Shown here in pieces: positions 11,464 to 23,331 of a stretch of 64,000 nucleotides of DNA. This DNA is from Karalla daura. Taxonomy: Eukaryota; Chordata; Actinopteri; Chaetodontiformes; Leiognathidae. Location of the stretch: the NCBI GenBank assembly GCA_029224185.1, contig CM055202.1, forward strand, positions 3,525,165 through 3,589,164, given 5' to 3'. Position 1 is the stretch's first letter, and each line of letters opens with the position of its first letter. Below the pieces are notes generated by a model. It was not told the DNA's origin and searched no databases. It was given only the letters and a program-made list of their open reading frames with translations. Position numbers and translations under genes: made by a program.

Positions 11464-14400
11464 TCAAGAGCATCCGCACCGGTCCACCACCATGGACGGG
11501 ATCTTGCCGTAGATGATCTGCTCTTTTCGGTTAAAGTAGAGCATGTTGATGGGCGACATCTTGGTGGGGGTACAGCAGGGGCCCGCGGTCCCTCTGGGGT
11601 TGGCCTTGTTCACCAGGTGGGTGTGCGGGTACTTCTGCAGGTGCATGTACTCGCACTCCCCGGAGCAATAGTTGGCCTTGTAGCGCTTCGGGGCAATAAT
11701 CCAGTCCCAGCCAAAGTCTTCAAAGTCCACCGTGAGCGGGTAGCGGCAGCACCGGGACTCCGGAGAGTTCTCGTCGCAGTCCAGGCCCGAGTCCCTCCTG
11801 GCACGCTTGGGGCCCTCGGAGATCTTCACCTCCATGAACGGTTGCTGCAGAGACACCGCGTGACGTGTGATTATCGCACAGAGCAAACGGCAGCAGTGCA
11901 ACCTACATCTTTCCAATCGGGCGCCCTCGACCTTTGGCGGCCCGGTTTTCAAACATGGCACGATAATATTATGAAACTTTGAGTTTTCAAGAAATTAAAT
12001 CATCCCACGGTTGGTTAACCACCAGCCATGTCGCTATTCTAATTGCCCCAGAAGCTGGTGCCAGCATTTGGGCTGTATGAAAAGTGTTTGTCATCGATAG
12101 CAGCTGTGTGTGTGTGTCAGAGAGAGTGTGTGTGTGTGTGTGCAGGCAATTACTCTGATTTGCACAGTCACACAGAATACTTTAAGGAATGTGGGGCAGG
12201 TGAACTTTTATGTAATCAAGCGGTAAGATTTGAGGTTATTGTGGACCGGGCATGCTTCCAAATGCAGGTGTGCGCCTACATGGAGTCTGTGTTGATTAAC
12301 TGCTTTCAAAAGTCCTAAATCTCCATGGCCTCCTCCAGCAGCGAGGTACGGGAATGTTTAACCACCTGCTGACTCTGCAAAGCTGCTCTGCACACTCAAA
12401 GCTCCACTTCTGAACATGCTACGGCCAACAGGCCCAGATCGATACAGATATGCCAGTGCATCTGATCTCTGAACATATCTGCTCCACGTAAATATCCCTA
12501 CCGAAACTACGACTTTTGGGGTAAACGTGTATTATACATCAACAGGGAGACACTGGAAAGAAACCATCAGCCCATAAAGAGTTGATGCAGAGCAGCTCAA
12601 AATGTAAAGTGTAAAGAGAATGAATCGCTCATTGGAAGGATCAGCCTGATTGATGGGCTGAAGTTGGTGCTAAAGTGTGATGCCTGTTAGTGTGTGACTA
12701 AACATCTATCCTCCTCACTTTGAAATACACCCAGGCATATGTGGTTATGAAATAAGTGATTGAATCAACATATGCTACAATAAATCTCTGTTATTTAAGA
12801 ACAAGAAATAGTCTAGAGCTTTATTTTTAACTGGTTTAAACCACGTTTCTCCCATTTTTATCAACACGCTGATCTGAATCGCCCCTGTCTTACTCGAAAC
12901 TGGATCAATCCACTATTCTCATTGGATGGTGTGGTTTCTGTTGTCTGCTGGGATGAAGTTAGAGATGGACCAGGCCCAGTAAACCCATGCTCTCCAGCTT
13001 CTCCTCAGTCACTGTAAACCCTGTCTGAGCTCACCAGTCCTTCCTCCCCAGGCTCTGCGGATGTCACGGCCAGGTCGTGGCCCCTGGAGTCGAAGGCGTT
13101 GATCTCGATGCCCCAGTTGGTCTCGGGCTGCCTCAGCCACACGCTCAGCACCTGCTTCACGTCGATGCTCTGCCAGGAGCTCACCCCGGCGTTCACGTCG
13201 ATCTTCAGGGAGCGGATGCGTATGTGGCTGTTCCCGTCCGTGACCGGCATCAGACGGGATATCTGCAGGAAGACGGTGGTGGCCTCCTCCGCCGGCCGCA
13301 GATGCACCCACAGCTGCGCCCGGACGATTCGATTGGCTTGGAACTTGGGCGTGATGGAGAAGAAGCAGCACTTGGGCTCCCCATCCACCTGCACGCTGGC
13401 CTCGGCTGCAGGGAGGAGGAGAGAGGAGGTTCTCTGTGTTCTCTTTATGCACAGAGATAAGCTGGTGCAGAGATGCATTAAAAAACACACACACACTTTC
13501 TTTAGGTGCTAAAATCGAAGGCAAGTGGACTTCTGTTTAGTTCTAGGAATCTTCAAGTATGTGTTTGGTTAAAGCACACCAAACCAAATGCTATTTTCGT
13601 GAAACCTTAGGAGAGAAGAACCAGAAGTTTGACTTCATGGCTACAGAGAAAGGAGAGACTTGTTTGCCCCTGTTCCCTCCAAGTTTACGCACAGAAAGAA
13701 ATGGGTGCGCAGAGGCATCAAACACAACATAAGTGTTGTAGTGACGCTTAGAGAAGTCTGCGCCTTGATGATGTTGGTTGACGCACATTTTTAGCGTCAC
13801 AAACGTCTTAAACGTTTGTGCTGTTGTGTTAAAGCGCACTAAAAAGCGTCTGGGACCTGCACGGTGCGTAAAAAGTCTCGTTTTGAGATTTTGTTTTATT
13901 GCGCGCAAACAAAATGCGACTAGTTGGAAACTACGCACAGAAATAAACGGGTGCAAAGACGAATAAAACCACATGTAAACTTGTGATGAAACTACTACAA
14001 GCCAAAATGTGTATTATGATGGTGGATCCACATTTCTACGGTTAGAAACTACCTAAAAGTATGTGAGATGATGGGTTAAAACGCAATAAACAGCGTCCTC
14101 ACTGCGCTCTGCGCCGTGCGTAAAAACCTGTTTACAGAGTTGCGGAGTTCTTCTAAGGAAGCTTAGAGACGTCTGGACCCACAAAGTGTTGATAAATGCA
14201 TTATACATGCACACCTTTAGGGGTTAAAAATGTACTTAAAGCGTGTGTTAATGGATTACAGTGCGCGCTGAGTGCGCGTAAAAGCCCTGTTTGGAGACGC
14301 AGTTTCACTGTGCGCAAACAAAGCGAAATAGGAAACGAATAAACGCAACTCTTTAAGGTGACGAGTGGATAAGCCTGAACCCACATAACGCTGGGAGATT

Positions 14401-14933
14401 CAGGGTTGAAAACCACACAGGGTGGCGTGCGTAAAAAGAGAGTGATTTGGAGACGTCGATAAAGTCGATACTAAAGTGAAAAGAGAGAAGGACTCACGCT
14501 CCGTGGCCATGACCATGATGGTCTCCGTGATGGCGTGCTCGTCGTCCTCCTCCATCACCACGTCCCTGTTGTCGTCTCCCAGCACGTCGTACTGGTCGAG
14601 GAGCTGCTGCAGCGGCGGCGCTTTGGGCAGGAGCTGCTTCACGATGTCCCGGCTGATGTTCGGGGCCTCCTTCATCCGCAGCTTGCTCAGGATCTGAGAC
14701 TTGATGGCGTTTAATCGCATGGTCTTGATCTGCTGGCGGACCTCGCAGGTGGCGCACTGCTCCGCGTCCTCTGCGGCCGCGGCAGCGGGAGAAGCCGCCT
14801 GCGGCTGCGGCTGCGGCTGCGGCTGCGGCTGCGGTTGCGGCTGCGGCTGCGGCTGCGCCTCCTGCTCGCTCCAAACCAGTGGCCCCAGTGTGACCAGCAG
14901 GCCCAGGTAGAGCACAATGTGAGACAGATGCAT
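11464..14933 (-). CDS. mstnb: Myostatin (GDF8), three coding exons
   Basis: Myostatin is a secreted TGF-beta ligand that restrains skeletal muscle growth. Coding exons: 14498-14933, 13035-13405, 11464-11844 (395 codons), with GT-AG junctions splitting one Pro codon between exons 1 and 2. Residues 1-22 form a signal peptide (MHLSHIVLYLGLL...). Then comes (QP)9Q and an Ala run, followed by the conserved propeptide (CATCEVRQQIK, ISRDIVKQLLPKAPP). A furin-type site RARR precedes a 109-residue mature domain starting DSGLDCDEN, with all nine ligand cysteines and ending VDRCGCS. The propeptide and mature residues read as the teleost mstn1/mstnb form rather than GDF11; the a/b paralogue assignment comes from recalled sequence. 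The start is fixed by the signal peptide; an in-frame Met upstream lies in the presumed 5' UTR beyond it. A TATA box and an inverted CCAAT box lie upstream. Confidence 0.97.
11845..13034 (-). other. Myostatin intron 2
   Basis: 1.19 kb of intron with a short (GT)n array near 12103-12142. Otherwise I see nothing recognisable. Confidence 0.8.
13406..14497 (-). other. Myostatin intron 1, filled with degenerate direct repeats
   Basis: The intron is not unique sequence. Phrases such as GTGCGTAAAAA, GGTTAAAGCGCA, TAAAAAGCGTC, GCTTAGAGA(A/C)GTCTG and TACGCACAGAAA recur in the same order about four times between roughly 13565 and 14465, with units of roughly 180-260 bases and much divergence. No coding potential was seen. 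Confidence 0.7.
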
Positions 14934-15060
14934 GGTCTCGGAGCTGCGGACTGAGGAGAAGGAGAGGGATCCCGGTGTGTGCTGGAGCTTGAGCTGGAGC
15001 TGGACTGGCTCTGGATGAAGGTCCCACACTGACAGGCATCATACTTCATTAGTGCGCACC

Positions 15061-15068
15061 TTTTTATA
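15061..15068 (-). promoter_or_regulatory. Myostatin TATA box
   Basis: TATAAAAA on the minus strand, 128 bases upstream of the ATG, which leaves about 100 bases of 5' UTR. Fish and mammalian myostatin promoters are known to be TATA-driven. Confidence 0.75.
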
Positions 15069-15107
15069 CGCCAACTTTAGCCGCTTTTTGTGTCGTCAAA
15101 AACTATG

Positions 15108-15112
15108 ATTGG
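15108..15112 (-). promoter_or_regulatory. Myostatin CCAAT box
   Basis: CCAAT within CCAGCCAATC on the minus strand, about 40 bases upstream of the TATA box. A CATGTG E-box, a possible myogenic bHLH site, lies further upstream at 15199-15204. Confidence 0.5.
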
Positions 15113-16169
15113 CTGGACAGGCAACAATGACTCCTAACCGACTGACATGAAAACTTTTTTTTTTCGTTGTCAAACCAAACAGGGACGGAGGCTGTGAGCA
15201 TGTGCTCAGCGCGTCCACAGATGGACAAACTCACTGTTCTGGCGCTGATTGCGCAACATGCGCAGAGGGAGCGCATCGATGTGTGTGCGCGCGCGCGCCT
15301 GTGTGTGCGTGATGAACCTGCAGTCACAGGCTCACGTTAAAACAAAGAAAGCTTTGAAAAGAGGCCTAGTGGGTGCTTATTCCACGTCTTTTCACATTTT
15401 TCCTTAAATCTGCGCACACAGGTCCATCCGTGTTCCATGTTTCATGGGACATCGCTGCCACTTTGAGTGTGTTTGGTTAAGGACGTCACACTCGTCCTAT
15501 CTGGATCTGAGTCCCTGTCCTTTAGTTTCTCATGTTAAAGTAAATGAGGAAACACGTCGGAGTTTTTTTTGGCGTAAAGGAAACCAAACATTCTGCAGAA
15601 GATCAAATCCGACCTGCGGACTGCGCCCAGTCAGAGTCGCTGGTGGGAGAACACGGGGAGATGCTGCCACCGTGTGGCTGCTCTGGGTCAGTCAGTCACA
15701 TCAGAAAACCAAGAGGAAATCTGTTCCACTGCTGTCTCAGGTTTGATTTCACATGTGTGAATAAACTGTTTGGAGTCTGCAGAATCTCTGTGTGGTTGCA
15801 TACGTTTTCTTCAGGCACTCCGGTTACCTTTCACAATAAAAGAACATGTATTTTTAGGTTGAGACTATGAATTAGAGACTATGAATTGTCTCTAAATGTG
15901 AGTATGTGCAAACAGTATTATGGACTTGCACCAACACACACATTCCAGATGATGGATGAACAGAATAGATTTGAAATACTTTACTGATCCTGAAGGAAAT
16001 AAAGGTAGGGAAGGCTAATAAGTTTGTAACTTCATGTCCAAATGTTCAGGTGTGTCACCTTGGTGCTTGGTGGATATCCATCTACTGTCTGATCTGCTTT
16101 ATACCCACATGTCGAGCTCACACAAACTGGAATTTTCTGATAGGAAAACAAAGAATCAGTAAAGTTTTA

Positions 16170-16327
<158 letters not shown>

Positions 16328-16424
16328 TTGACATAAATTCAGTTTATGGTGTCTGCGGGGTCTGATAAATCAGTTTTGGGGAATTTAAAGCCCTTATAAA
16401 GTAGTCACAGTTTTATGAGGTATT

Positions 16425-16680
16425 AAATTTTGTTGGAATTCAAGCTTTTTCCATAAAGTTTGAGTGTAAAAAGTCTGGTGTATTTATGTAATAGAGTCAC
16501 TTGATGTGACCAAAGGTTTATTTTAACAAACTTTTGGTTTATTGAAATAAAAATTGGTTCCATTTATTCTTTGGAGCTTCGTTCCATCCCAGCTGATCTG
16601 ACAACAACTGTCACTGTTTAGATGTGTTGCTGATTGAAATTGTGATGAGGTCTTCAAATGTTTCTGGAAAGTCTTAAAAG
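16425..16680. repeat. Dispersed repeat, family A copy 1
   Basis: Shares ordered blocks with 53490-53720 and with the split copy around 58270-59040: ATTTTGTTGG, AAAAAGTCTGGTGT, AAAGGTTTATTTT, GGAGCTT(C/T)GTTCC, AGCTGATCTGA and TTTCTGGAA(A/G)GTCT. I do not know the family. Confidence 0.75.
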
Positions 16681-16831
16681 TGTGTTCAGATTAATTAAAT
16701 AATTCCTGCACATTACATGCATAGCATGTTTCCACTGCTTTGATCTCCATACTGAACTGCGTGTGGGGTTGTTTGAGGTCCCTGTAGTTCCGCTGGTGAC
16801 CAGCAGGTGGCGTAGCCGAGCCATGCTGCAG

Positions 16832-16834
<3 letters not shown>

Positions 16835-16905
<71 letters not shown>
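16835..16905. repeat. (CT)n microsatellite
   Basis: About 35 CT units. A GGA-rich stretch follows around 16955-17015. Confidence 0.97.
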
Positions 16906-16908
<3 letters not shown>

Positions 16909-18931
16909 CCTGGGTTCCTCCTGGACTTCTCGGAGCTTCACCCGGTGCAGACGTGTCGGAGGAGGCAGGAGCAACAGCAGCTGGAGGAGGAGGAGGAAGA
17001 GGAGGAGGAGGAGCAGGTCCTGGAGCAACATCCTGCAGCAGCTGCAACTTGGGACATTATTGTGTTTTTGTATCGACGCTGATGCTGCTTCCAAGGGGTT
17101 TGAGGAGAGGAGCCAGCATGTCCGGATTACTGCACGCATGAACGACCTTGGGGTTATATTCCCATCCCTGCGTCCCGTCTGTGCTTCATTCTGGATATTC
17201 TGCCTTTATTATTATTTTGTGGTGATGCAAGGAAACATGAGGCAAAGTACGTACATCTCTCTGATCTCTGCAACATCCAGTTAATCTCATGCTGTGTCTC
17301 CTCAAAACATGTCATCAGGTTTAATCCCAATCCCAGCTGTGGGTTCTGCCTGACAGACAGCATTTGGTTTACATGCATGTTGTTGTTGTTGTTGTTTTTA
17401 ATTGTCATGTTTGGGAATAATTATGCTCAATTATTGATCATAATGGATATATAGGATGTTTATAGATAGTAACTGGTGATGACAATGCTTATAGAGAGGA
17501 GTTATTGATGAGATTAAAACTGATAAGGATGTATAATAGCTCATTATTGTGTGCACCCATCTCTTCCTAGTTAATCTGTTTTTGCATTCGTCTCATATAG
17601 TTCAACACGCTAACATTTCACTGGCAGTATGTTTTTCACATTTGCATGTGATCAACAATTAGAAAAACAAACCCAGTGAGACAGGCAGCTCAGACTGTGG
17701 GCGCTGCACCCGTGAATGTTTGTCCCCACTCCCTCCTTTATTCTGCATTAATCATTGAAGGCTCCGCGTGTTTGTGCAGCTTTCTCAATGAAGCACATGT
17801 TTCGCTATGCGCCGTGGGGCCTGTAGTCCTGCAGAGGAAACAGGAGCTGTCAGTGTGAATCAGGGCTGCGCGGGCTCGCTTAGTGGAGCAGATGGGAGAC
17901 ACAGGCTTACAACACAACAGCATCCAGCCGGAGACCCACTCAGTCCTCTGGTCGTGTCGTGTCGTGTCGTGTCGTACGAAATAGGCCGAGGGACTGAGTC
18001 ATTAAACAGTGAGAGACACGAGGTTGTTCTGGTGGATAGAGGGAGAGAAGGAGAGAGGGAGAAGGAGAGAGAGAAGGAGAGAGAGAGAGAGTAACGTGGT
18101 GTGTTTGGGAGTGAATGACCTCCTGGAAGAGGTGAGGCCTTGACCTCGATGAGATGGTTCAACGAGCTTTGCCTGGTTTTCCCGCCATGTGGTGCCTATG
18201 AACTGTCGTGACGCTGCACAGGTCCGCAGCCCTAATGGTTGTTCTGTCGATGATTAATTGAGTAAATATTATATTGAAATAAAAAAGTGAACTTTAGAAA
18301 GACAAAAGAATTAAATGGCTTTTCTTCCTGGGCAACTTTATGTACTAGTATCATGCATGTATGTATAATTTACATCATATATAAAACGTCTCTAAAATCA
18401 GCAGCTTGTTCAGAGCTGTCTGAGCAAAAGTGTCAATTTAAAGGTAGATTTAACTTTAAAGATACAAGACTTGTAAAATTGTCTTGTACTAATGTGTCTA
18501 GTATTTCTGACTATTAGGCTGCAATCTCTAATCTTATGAACCGCCAGGTTTTTGTTTATCCAGTAGATCGTTTTCACTGGAGAGCAAAGCGATGTGTGCT
18601 TGTGTGTTTTAGGTCGTTAATTGCTTTGACAACAACACAGATTAAAACTAATTTAGTGGCGTTTTATCCTGTTTACTTGAATTAGCGTTAGCGTTATAAC
18701 TAGCCATCTGTCGGTATCGGCCAATGTTCTTAACGCACCGTTCCTCTAATTCTTACCAGCACATTAACACATTTAACGAACTTAACTTTGTGTTGTCTTG
18801 TACGTCAGTGATAGTGAGCATATTGTCAAACGAAGCTTTGAAAATCTGCCACGAAGACTGTTTGAGTAAATCAAGTATTTCGTGTATAAATCGCTTAAAA
18901 TCGTCCCTCTCTTGTCTCTGTCCTGGTGCAG

Positions 18932-19065
18932 CTGAGGGAGGGACGAGCTGCTGTGGTCTGAGCCGGAGCGGGGCCCACCGTTTCCACGCCGCCGGAGCCT
19001 GGCAGGGATGGGCCTCCTAGCCCCCCGAGATCACCTCCCGCAGTCCATGCCACATCCTGCAGAGC
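18932..19065 (+). other. Probable 5' untranslated part of the C2orf88 coding exon
   Basis: A good acceptor (CTCTTGTCTCTGTCCTGGTGCAG, ending 18931) precedes the ATG by 134 bases. In mammals the C2orf88 coding sequence is likewise carried by one exon preceded by non-coding exons. The splice is inferred. Confidence 0.45.
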
Positions 19066-19332
19066 ATGGGGTGCGTTAAATCCAAGAAGAGCGACTCCGC
19101 CGTGCAGAATGCCAACTCCACGGAGGGCAGAATCAAGGGTGCGAAGGGCGAGAAGGCCTACCTGGTCCACTCGGAGGCGGGCTCGGCCGGGAGCTCGCCT
19201 CAGGTCAACCCGGTGCTGCTGGAGTACGCTCAGAAGCTGTCGGAGGAGATCGTGGTGCGAGCCGTGCAGCAGTGGGTGGAGGTCGACCGGCGCTACAGCG
19301 ACATCCCGTACATCGAGTGCGACGTGCCGTGA
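19066..19332 (+). CDS. c2orf88: Small membrane A-kinase anchoring protein (smAKAP, C2orf88 orthologue)
   Basis: An 88-residue protein in one exon. The start MGCVKSKK is a classic dual-acylation signal (myristoyl Gly2, palmitoyl Cys3) that tethers smAKAP to the plasma membrane. Residues about 47-70 (NPVLLEYAQKLSEEIVVRAVQQW) form an amphipathic helix matching the region of mammalian smAKAP that binds the type I regulatory subunit of PKA. The C-terminus (YSDIPYIECDVP) matches the mammalian YHDIPYIE ending. Length is near the mammalian 95 residues; the middle is poorly conserved. The position between mstn and hibch on the plus strand is as in human. The stop codon lies in a perfect CRE (TGACGTCA, 19330-19337) overlapping a CACGTG E-box. 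No clear poly(A) hexamer follows for 2 kb; AATAAA at 22143-22148 is possible. Confidence 0.93.
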   Translation: MGCVKSKKSDSAVQNANSTEGRIKGAKGEKAYLVHSEAGSAGSSPQVNPVLLEYAQKLSEEIVVRAVQQWVEVDRRYSDIPYIECDVP

Positions 19333-20297
19333 CGTCACGTGATGTCGGAGGGCGTGTCCCTCTCAGAGGGACGAGCCTTGACCTGGAGACTTCAGGGGTT
19401 CGTAAACGTGATTTTTTTTCTGTTTGTTTGTTTTTTGGCCCTGAACACCTTCATTCAGGGGCACTCTTTGGATCATCTACCTGCTCTGTGCAGGGATGTG
19501 AATGAGCTGCCAGTAATTCAGTTTTGACCTACTTCTGGATTGGATTAAACTCGGACTGAGCCTGAAAACCCTCCTCCAGAGCCACCAAAGCGCCCTGATC
19601 CCGTCCACGTCCCCGTGATTATCTGCATCAGAGCTGGCGCCTCGCCCAGGCGTATCGCCTTGGGATTGATCTTCTGTCTCGGACCTTACTCGTCCCCTCT
19701 CCTGGTGGGTGTATGTGTGTGTGCTCTTACAATGCAAAAGCCAGAAATCCAACAAGAATTAACGATGGGGATCGACCCAGGGCCAACACTCCCTCTCTCT
19801 CTCCTCTCTGTTCTTCTGGAGGAGGTTTATTATTAGTTCGTCTGCTGAGGGTTTGGAAACATGTCTACTTCTCCGATTCCTTCTGGTCTGGACAGAAAGG
19901 TTGGAGTTCCTCCTCTTAATGGCCTCCCTGGAGAACCTGAGGAGGAGCATCTTCCTCCGCTCGGCTTCTCTCAACACCATCAGGCAACGTGCTCGAGGAG
20001 GATCCGGGATGTTACACGACCCAATGAATTTTCCCCTGGAATATTTACAGTGTTGGGAGAACTAAAGGAAAACTGGGCCCAAGACAGAAGCATTGACAGT
20101 TTTACAAAGAGGAGTTATCTTTTCGAAAACATTTATAATGTGGTCTAAAAATGTTGTCGGCCTGTTTTCTTTCTGTTCAGAGCTGAGACACACTGCCAAT
20201 CAGAGGACGACAGCACAAAAACAACCACCATCGCACTTTGATCCAGGACCTGCATCCCTGCATCGCACTCCTTAAAGTCGTGGGGTGGAGATGCCAC

Positions 20298-20577
20298 TAG
20301 AGCTGCAATAACTGACTGACTCTCAATGGGCTACTAAAACAATCACTATTTTAGTTATCAGTGATTGATCATTGATTTGAGTATTTCAAAACAGCTTCTT
20401 AAACGTTTCTTTCGTCCACAGGGACAGAAAACTAGACCCTAGTCTGTCCTGAAAAAAGGCATTTAAAGACTTTATTTTGGCCTTTGTGTAGCAATTTTTG
20501 CAAACAAACATTGAATTGATTAATCGAGAAAGTGACACTGACAACAAAAACAAAAGCAGTCATTTGTTGCAGCTCTA
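20298..20577. mobile_element. MITE-like element with AGAGCTGCAA terminal inverted repeats
   Basis: Begins TAGAGCTGCAAT and ends TTGTTGCAGCTCTA, giving inverted ends of about 11 bases around a 280-base AT-rich non-coding interior with TTGATTAATCGA-type motifs. A second full copy with the same ends is at 52170-52521. Truncated relatives appear near 40060-40205 and 60380-60500. It is non-autonomous and the superfamily is not assigned. Confidence 0.75.
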
Positions 20578-20816
20578 GCTCTAGTCCACACGTTTGGAAT
20601 GGAGATTCACAACCGCCCAAGTCCTTAACCAACGGCCCAGCGTAGTTTAGGTGTTTTAGCCGGGGACAGGATCCATCCCAGAGGGGCCGAGGCGTAGGTG
20701 TACGTAGGGAGGAGCTCTCAGAAGTCAGATTTGATTAACTGATGTCACTGGTCGAGTCACAAAGCCAGCGCAGCTCTGCTACCGAGGAGGAGGAGTCCTC
20801 CAATAATGACAGGCCA

Positions 20817-20865
20817 TACATATATATATATATATATATATGTATGTATATATACATATATATAA
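20817..20865. repeat. (TA)n array with TGTA interruptions
   Basis: AT-rich alternating tract, self-complementary, so it may form cruciforms. Confidence 0.9.
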
Positions 20866-23190
20866 AAGCCATATTTCTTGGGTGTTGACGTCTCATTTCC
20901 TGTCGTTCTGGTAATTAGGAAGCAGCCCTGAAACATCAGCCCATTAAGCAGAAGTTGCACTAATCCGAGTCTCACCCTGAAGATTAGAGACGACCAGAGC
21001 TGTTCTCCGTTTACGCCATATCGCCGACTCTTCCTGGGAGGCTGCTTATGTTTTGCCTCAGAAAGAGTCAGAAACCTCGATGCTTAGGACTTATGAGATT
21101 TGTTTTCTGGGCCCGTTTATGAAAGCACAAGAAAGAACCGAACAGAATGTGGTCGTTTCGATCGATTTGTTTGCATTTTTTGGCTTTTTTTTTATACATA
21201 TTTGAGATGTTGAGAGCACGGAGGCCAAACCAGGTCCGTCTGTCATGGACGTTACCACACATGCTGATTCACAGAGCGAAGACTTGTCTTTACAGAGAAA
21301 CGCTTTCATGGTCCATGGTTATGGTTTCTCAGATGGTTCAGCTCGTTCTTTCAGATGAAGTCTTGTTTCCTTCATTCGGGACTCTGTATCTTCCAGCTGT
21401 GGGTGTTTCCCTTTGGAAACGCCACATTACGTAAGAGCAGCAGGTGTTTCCTCTGAGCTGGGAGGTGCTCTTCCATCCATTTATGCTTCCCTCCCACAGA
21501 AGCAAATACCCATCACTTCTGTGATCAACCTCACATTGATTTGTCCGTACGATGCCAGGAATCAGCTCAGATCTCGACATGTGCTGCCAACAGCCAATAT
21601 AATTATTAGTTGACTGATTTATCGTTGACTAATTGCTTACTGTAATACTTGCAGCTCTCCTCTCAGAGCTTTCTTTCTTCCAGAGCTATAGTGACAATCA
21701 AACCGTCTTTAACTCACTTCTTCCCCATTGATTTCTAGAATTCGGTTCATGGTAAAATACGCCATTTGTCCCAAAGTGGTTTAGAAGTCAGCTGAGCTAC
21801 TGCAGACTATGAGCAGGGGGTCAAGCTGTATCAGTGCCCCCTGGTGCAGGAGATCACAGGGTCTGGGCTCCTCTACCCACGATGCCCCTGACTCAGCCGT
21901 CTGAGCGCTGGACTCGACTGTGAACCAGATTAAAGTTCCCCAGGATTCATCTGCCGCCGAATAAGAAGGAAAGACGAGCAGCTCAGTGAGAGGACGCGTG
22001 CTGCTCTCTGCATCTTTCTCTTAACTTAAAATGTGTTTTAAGTTATGTCTTCTTCTTTTTTGTTTTTAAACCATCCCCCATAGGACGATATACCCGTTTA
22101 ACGTGGAAACTGTACGTGCAGTGTGTGTAAAATGACGATGCCAATAAATCAGATTTATGCCTTCTATCAGTGAGGAATCAGCCCTGTTGTCGTTTTCTGC
22201 ATTGCGGGGATGCTGGAGTGGGTCTAAGAACAAGGTTAAAGCAGCAAATCTGAGGAAAAAGGAACTCAAAACCAGACAATAACTCCACTTTACGAGAGGT
22301 CTTGTTAAGCTCATAGTGTAAGGTTGAGCTCTTAACCGTGCTGTGTGTGTGCACATACAGACTTACAGACCATATTTGTGTTACTGAACAGCTGCCAGGC
22401 GAGCCAGGCGGAGGTGTCCTGCAGCGGGGTCAAAGGTCACGAGGCGTGAAGAGCAAACAGAACACGAGTTTGGTTTGACGGAGTGTGAACTGCGTGTGGA
22501 TCCAGACTGCAGCTCTCTGCGTTTGTGTAAAGCGTGCGGGACGTGGTCCTGGCCTCAAACCGGGGGATTAAGGATGCAGGGGATGCACAGATTATGGATT
22601 AGATAAAACTGGGATGAGATGTGATCGAGTCAGATTGAGTGAACATGCAGCAGGTGGAGACGCTTTCGAAGCTGAGTGTGTCCCCTGAGCTCGACACCGG
22701 AGCTGCCACAATGAAGTTATATACAACTGCATAAGAGACAAAAGAGTCACTGAGAACTACTTTAATGATTGATAAATTGATGCGATTGCTCCAAATTATC
22801 CTCAGACGACAGCTCCTTGTTTTCCTTTGGTTATATCTAAGGTGAGGAGGTGTCTGAGGACTTTGTGGAACACTGATCAACATTTCATGACATTTCATAG
22901 AGCAAACAGCTGTTCCAGATGACTCTGCGGCAGGAATAGTGCTCTGCTGAGGCCTGCCCTGCAGCTCGGCCTCTCTGTAACAACCCTACGAGCCGTTGAA
23001 ATGTTTACTTTCTAGATGTCAGTGTTTGAGCAGCGGCCACGTTGCTTTGATGCTGATAACAAAGAGACTTTTACACTTTTAAGACCTGTCACGGTTTCAC
23101 CAGCAGCTCATAAAATAAAAAGCTCCTCCCGGCCCTCAGAGACCGAGACACACTCACACAGGACACACCACGTCTTACAGTACCGGCCCC

Positions 23191-23196
23191 TTTATT
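23191..23196 (-). promoter_or_regulatory. Candidate poly(A) signal for hibch
   Basis: AATAAA on the minus strand about 1 kb downstream of the hibch stop codon. Supported only by the hexamer and its position. Confidence 0.35.
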
Positions 23197-23290
23197 GCTC
23201 TGTCCCAGTCTCATCTGAAGGGTTGGATCTCATAAATAATGCAGCTATCGATCTGAGGAAGGCGATTTGATTCCAACTGGAGGAAAACAA

Positions 23291-23292
<2 letters not shown>

Positions 23293-23328
<36 letters not shown>
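23293..23328. repeat. (CA)n microsatellite
   Basis: Simple CA repeat in the inferred hibch 3' UTR. Confidence 0.95.

Positions 23329-23331
<3 letters not shown>

Noticed and set aside
10957..11982. 341-codon plus-strand frame over myostatin exon 3
   Set aside because: It is the antisense shadow of the myostatin exon joined to GT and CT simple repeats.
11464..14933. GDF11 instead of myostatin
   Set aside because: The short secreted propeptide start, CATCEVRQQIK region and neighbours (pms1, C2orf88, hibch) fit myostatin; GDF11 lies in a different neighbourhood.
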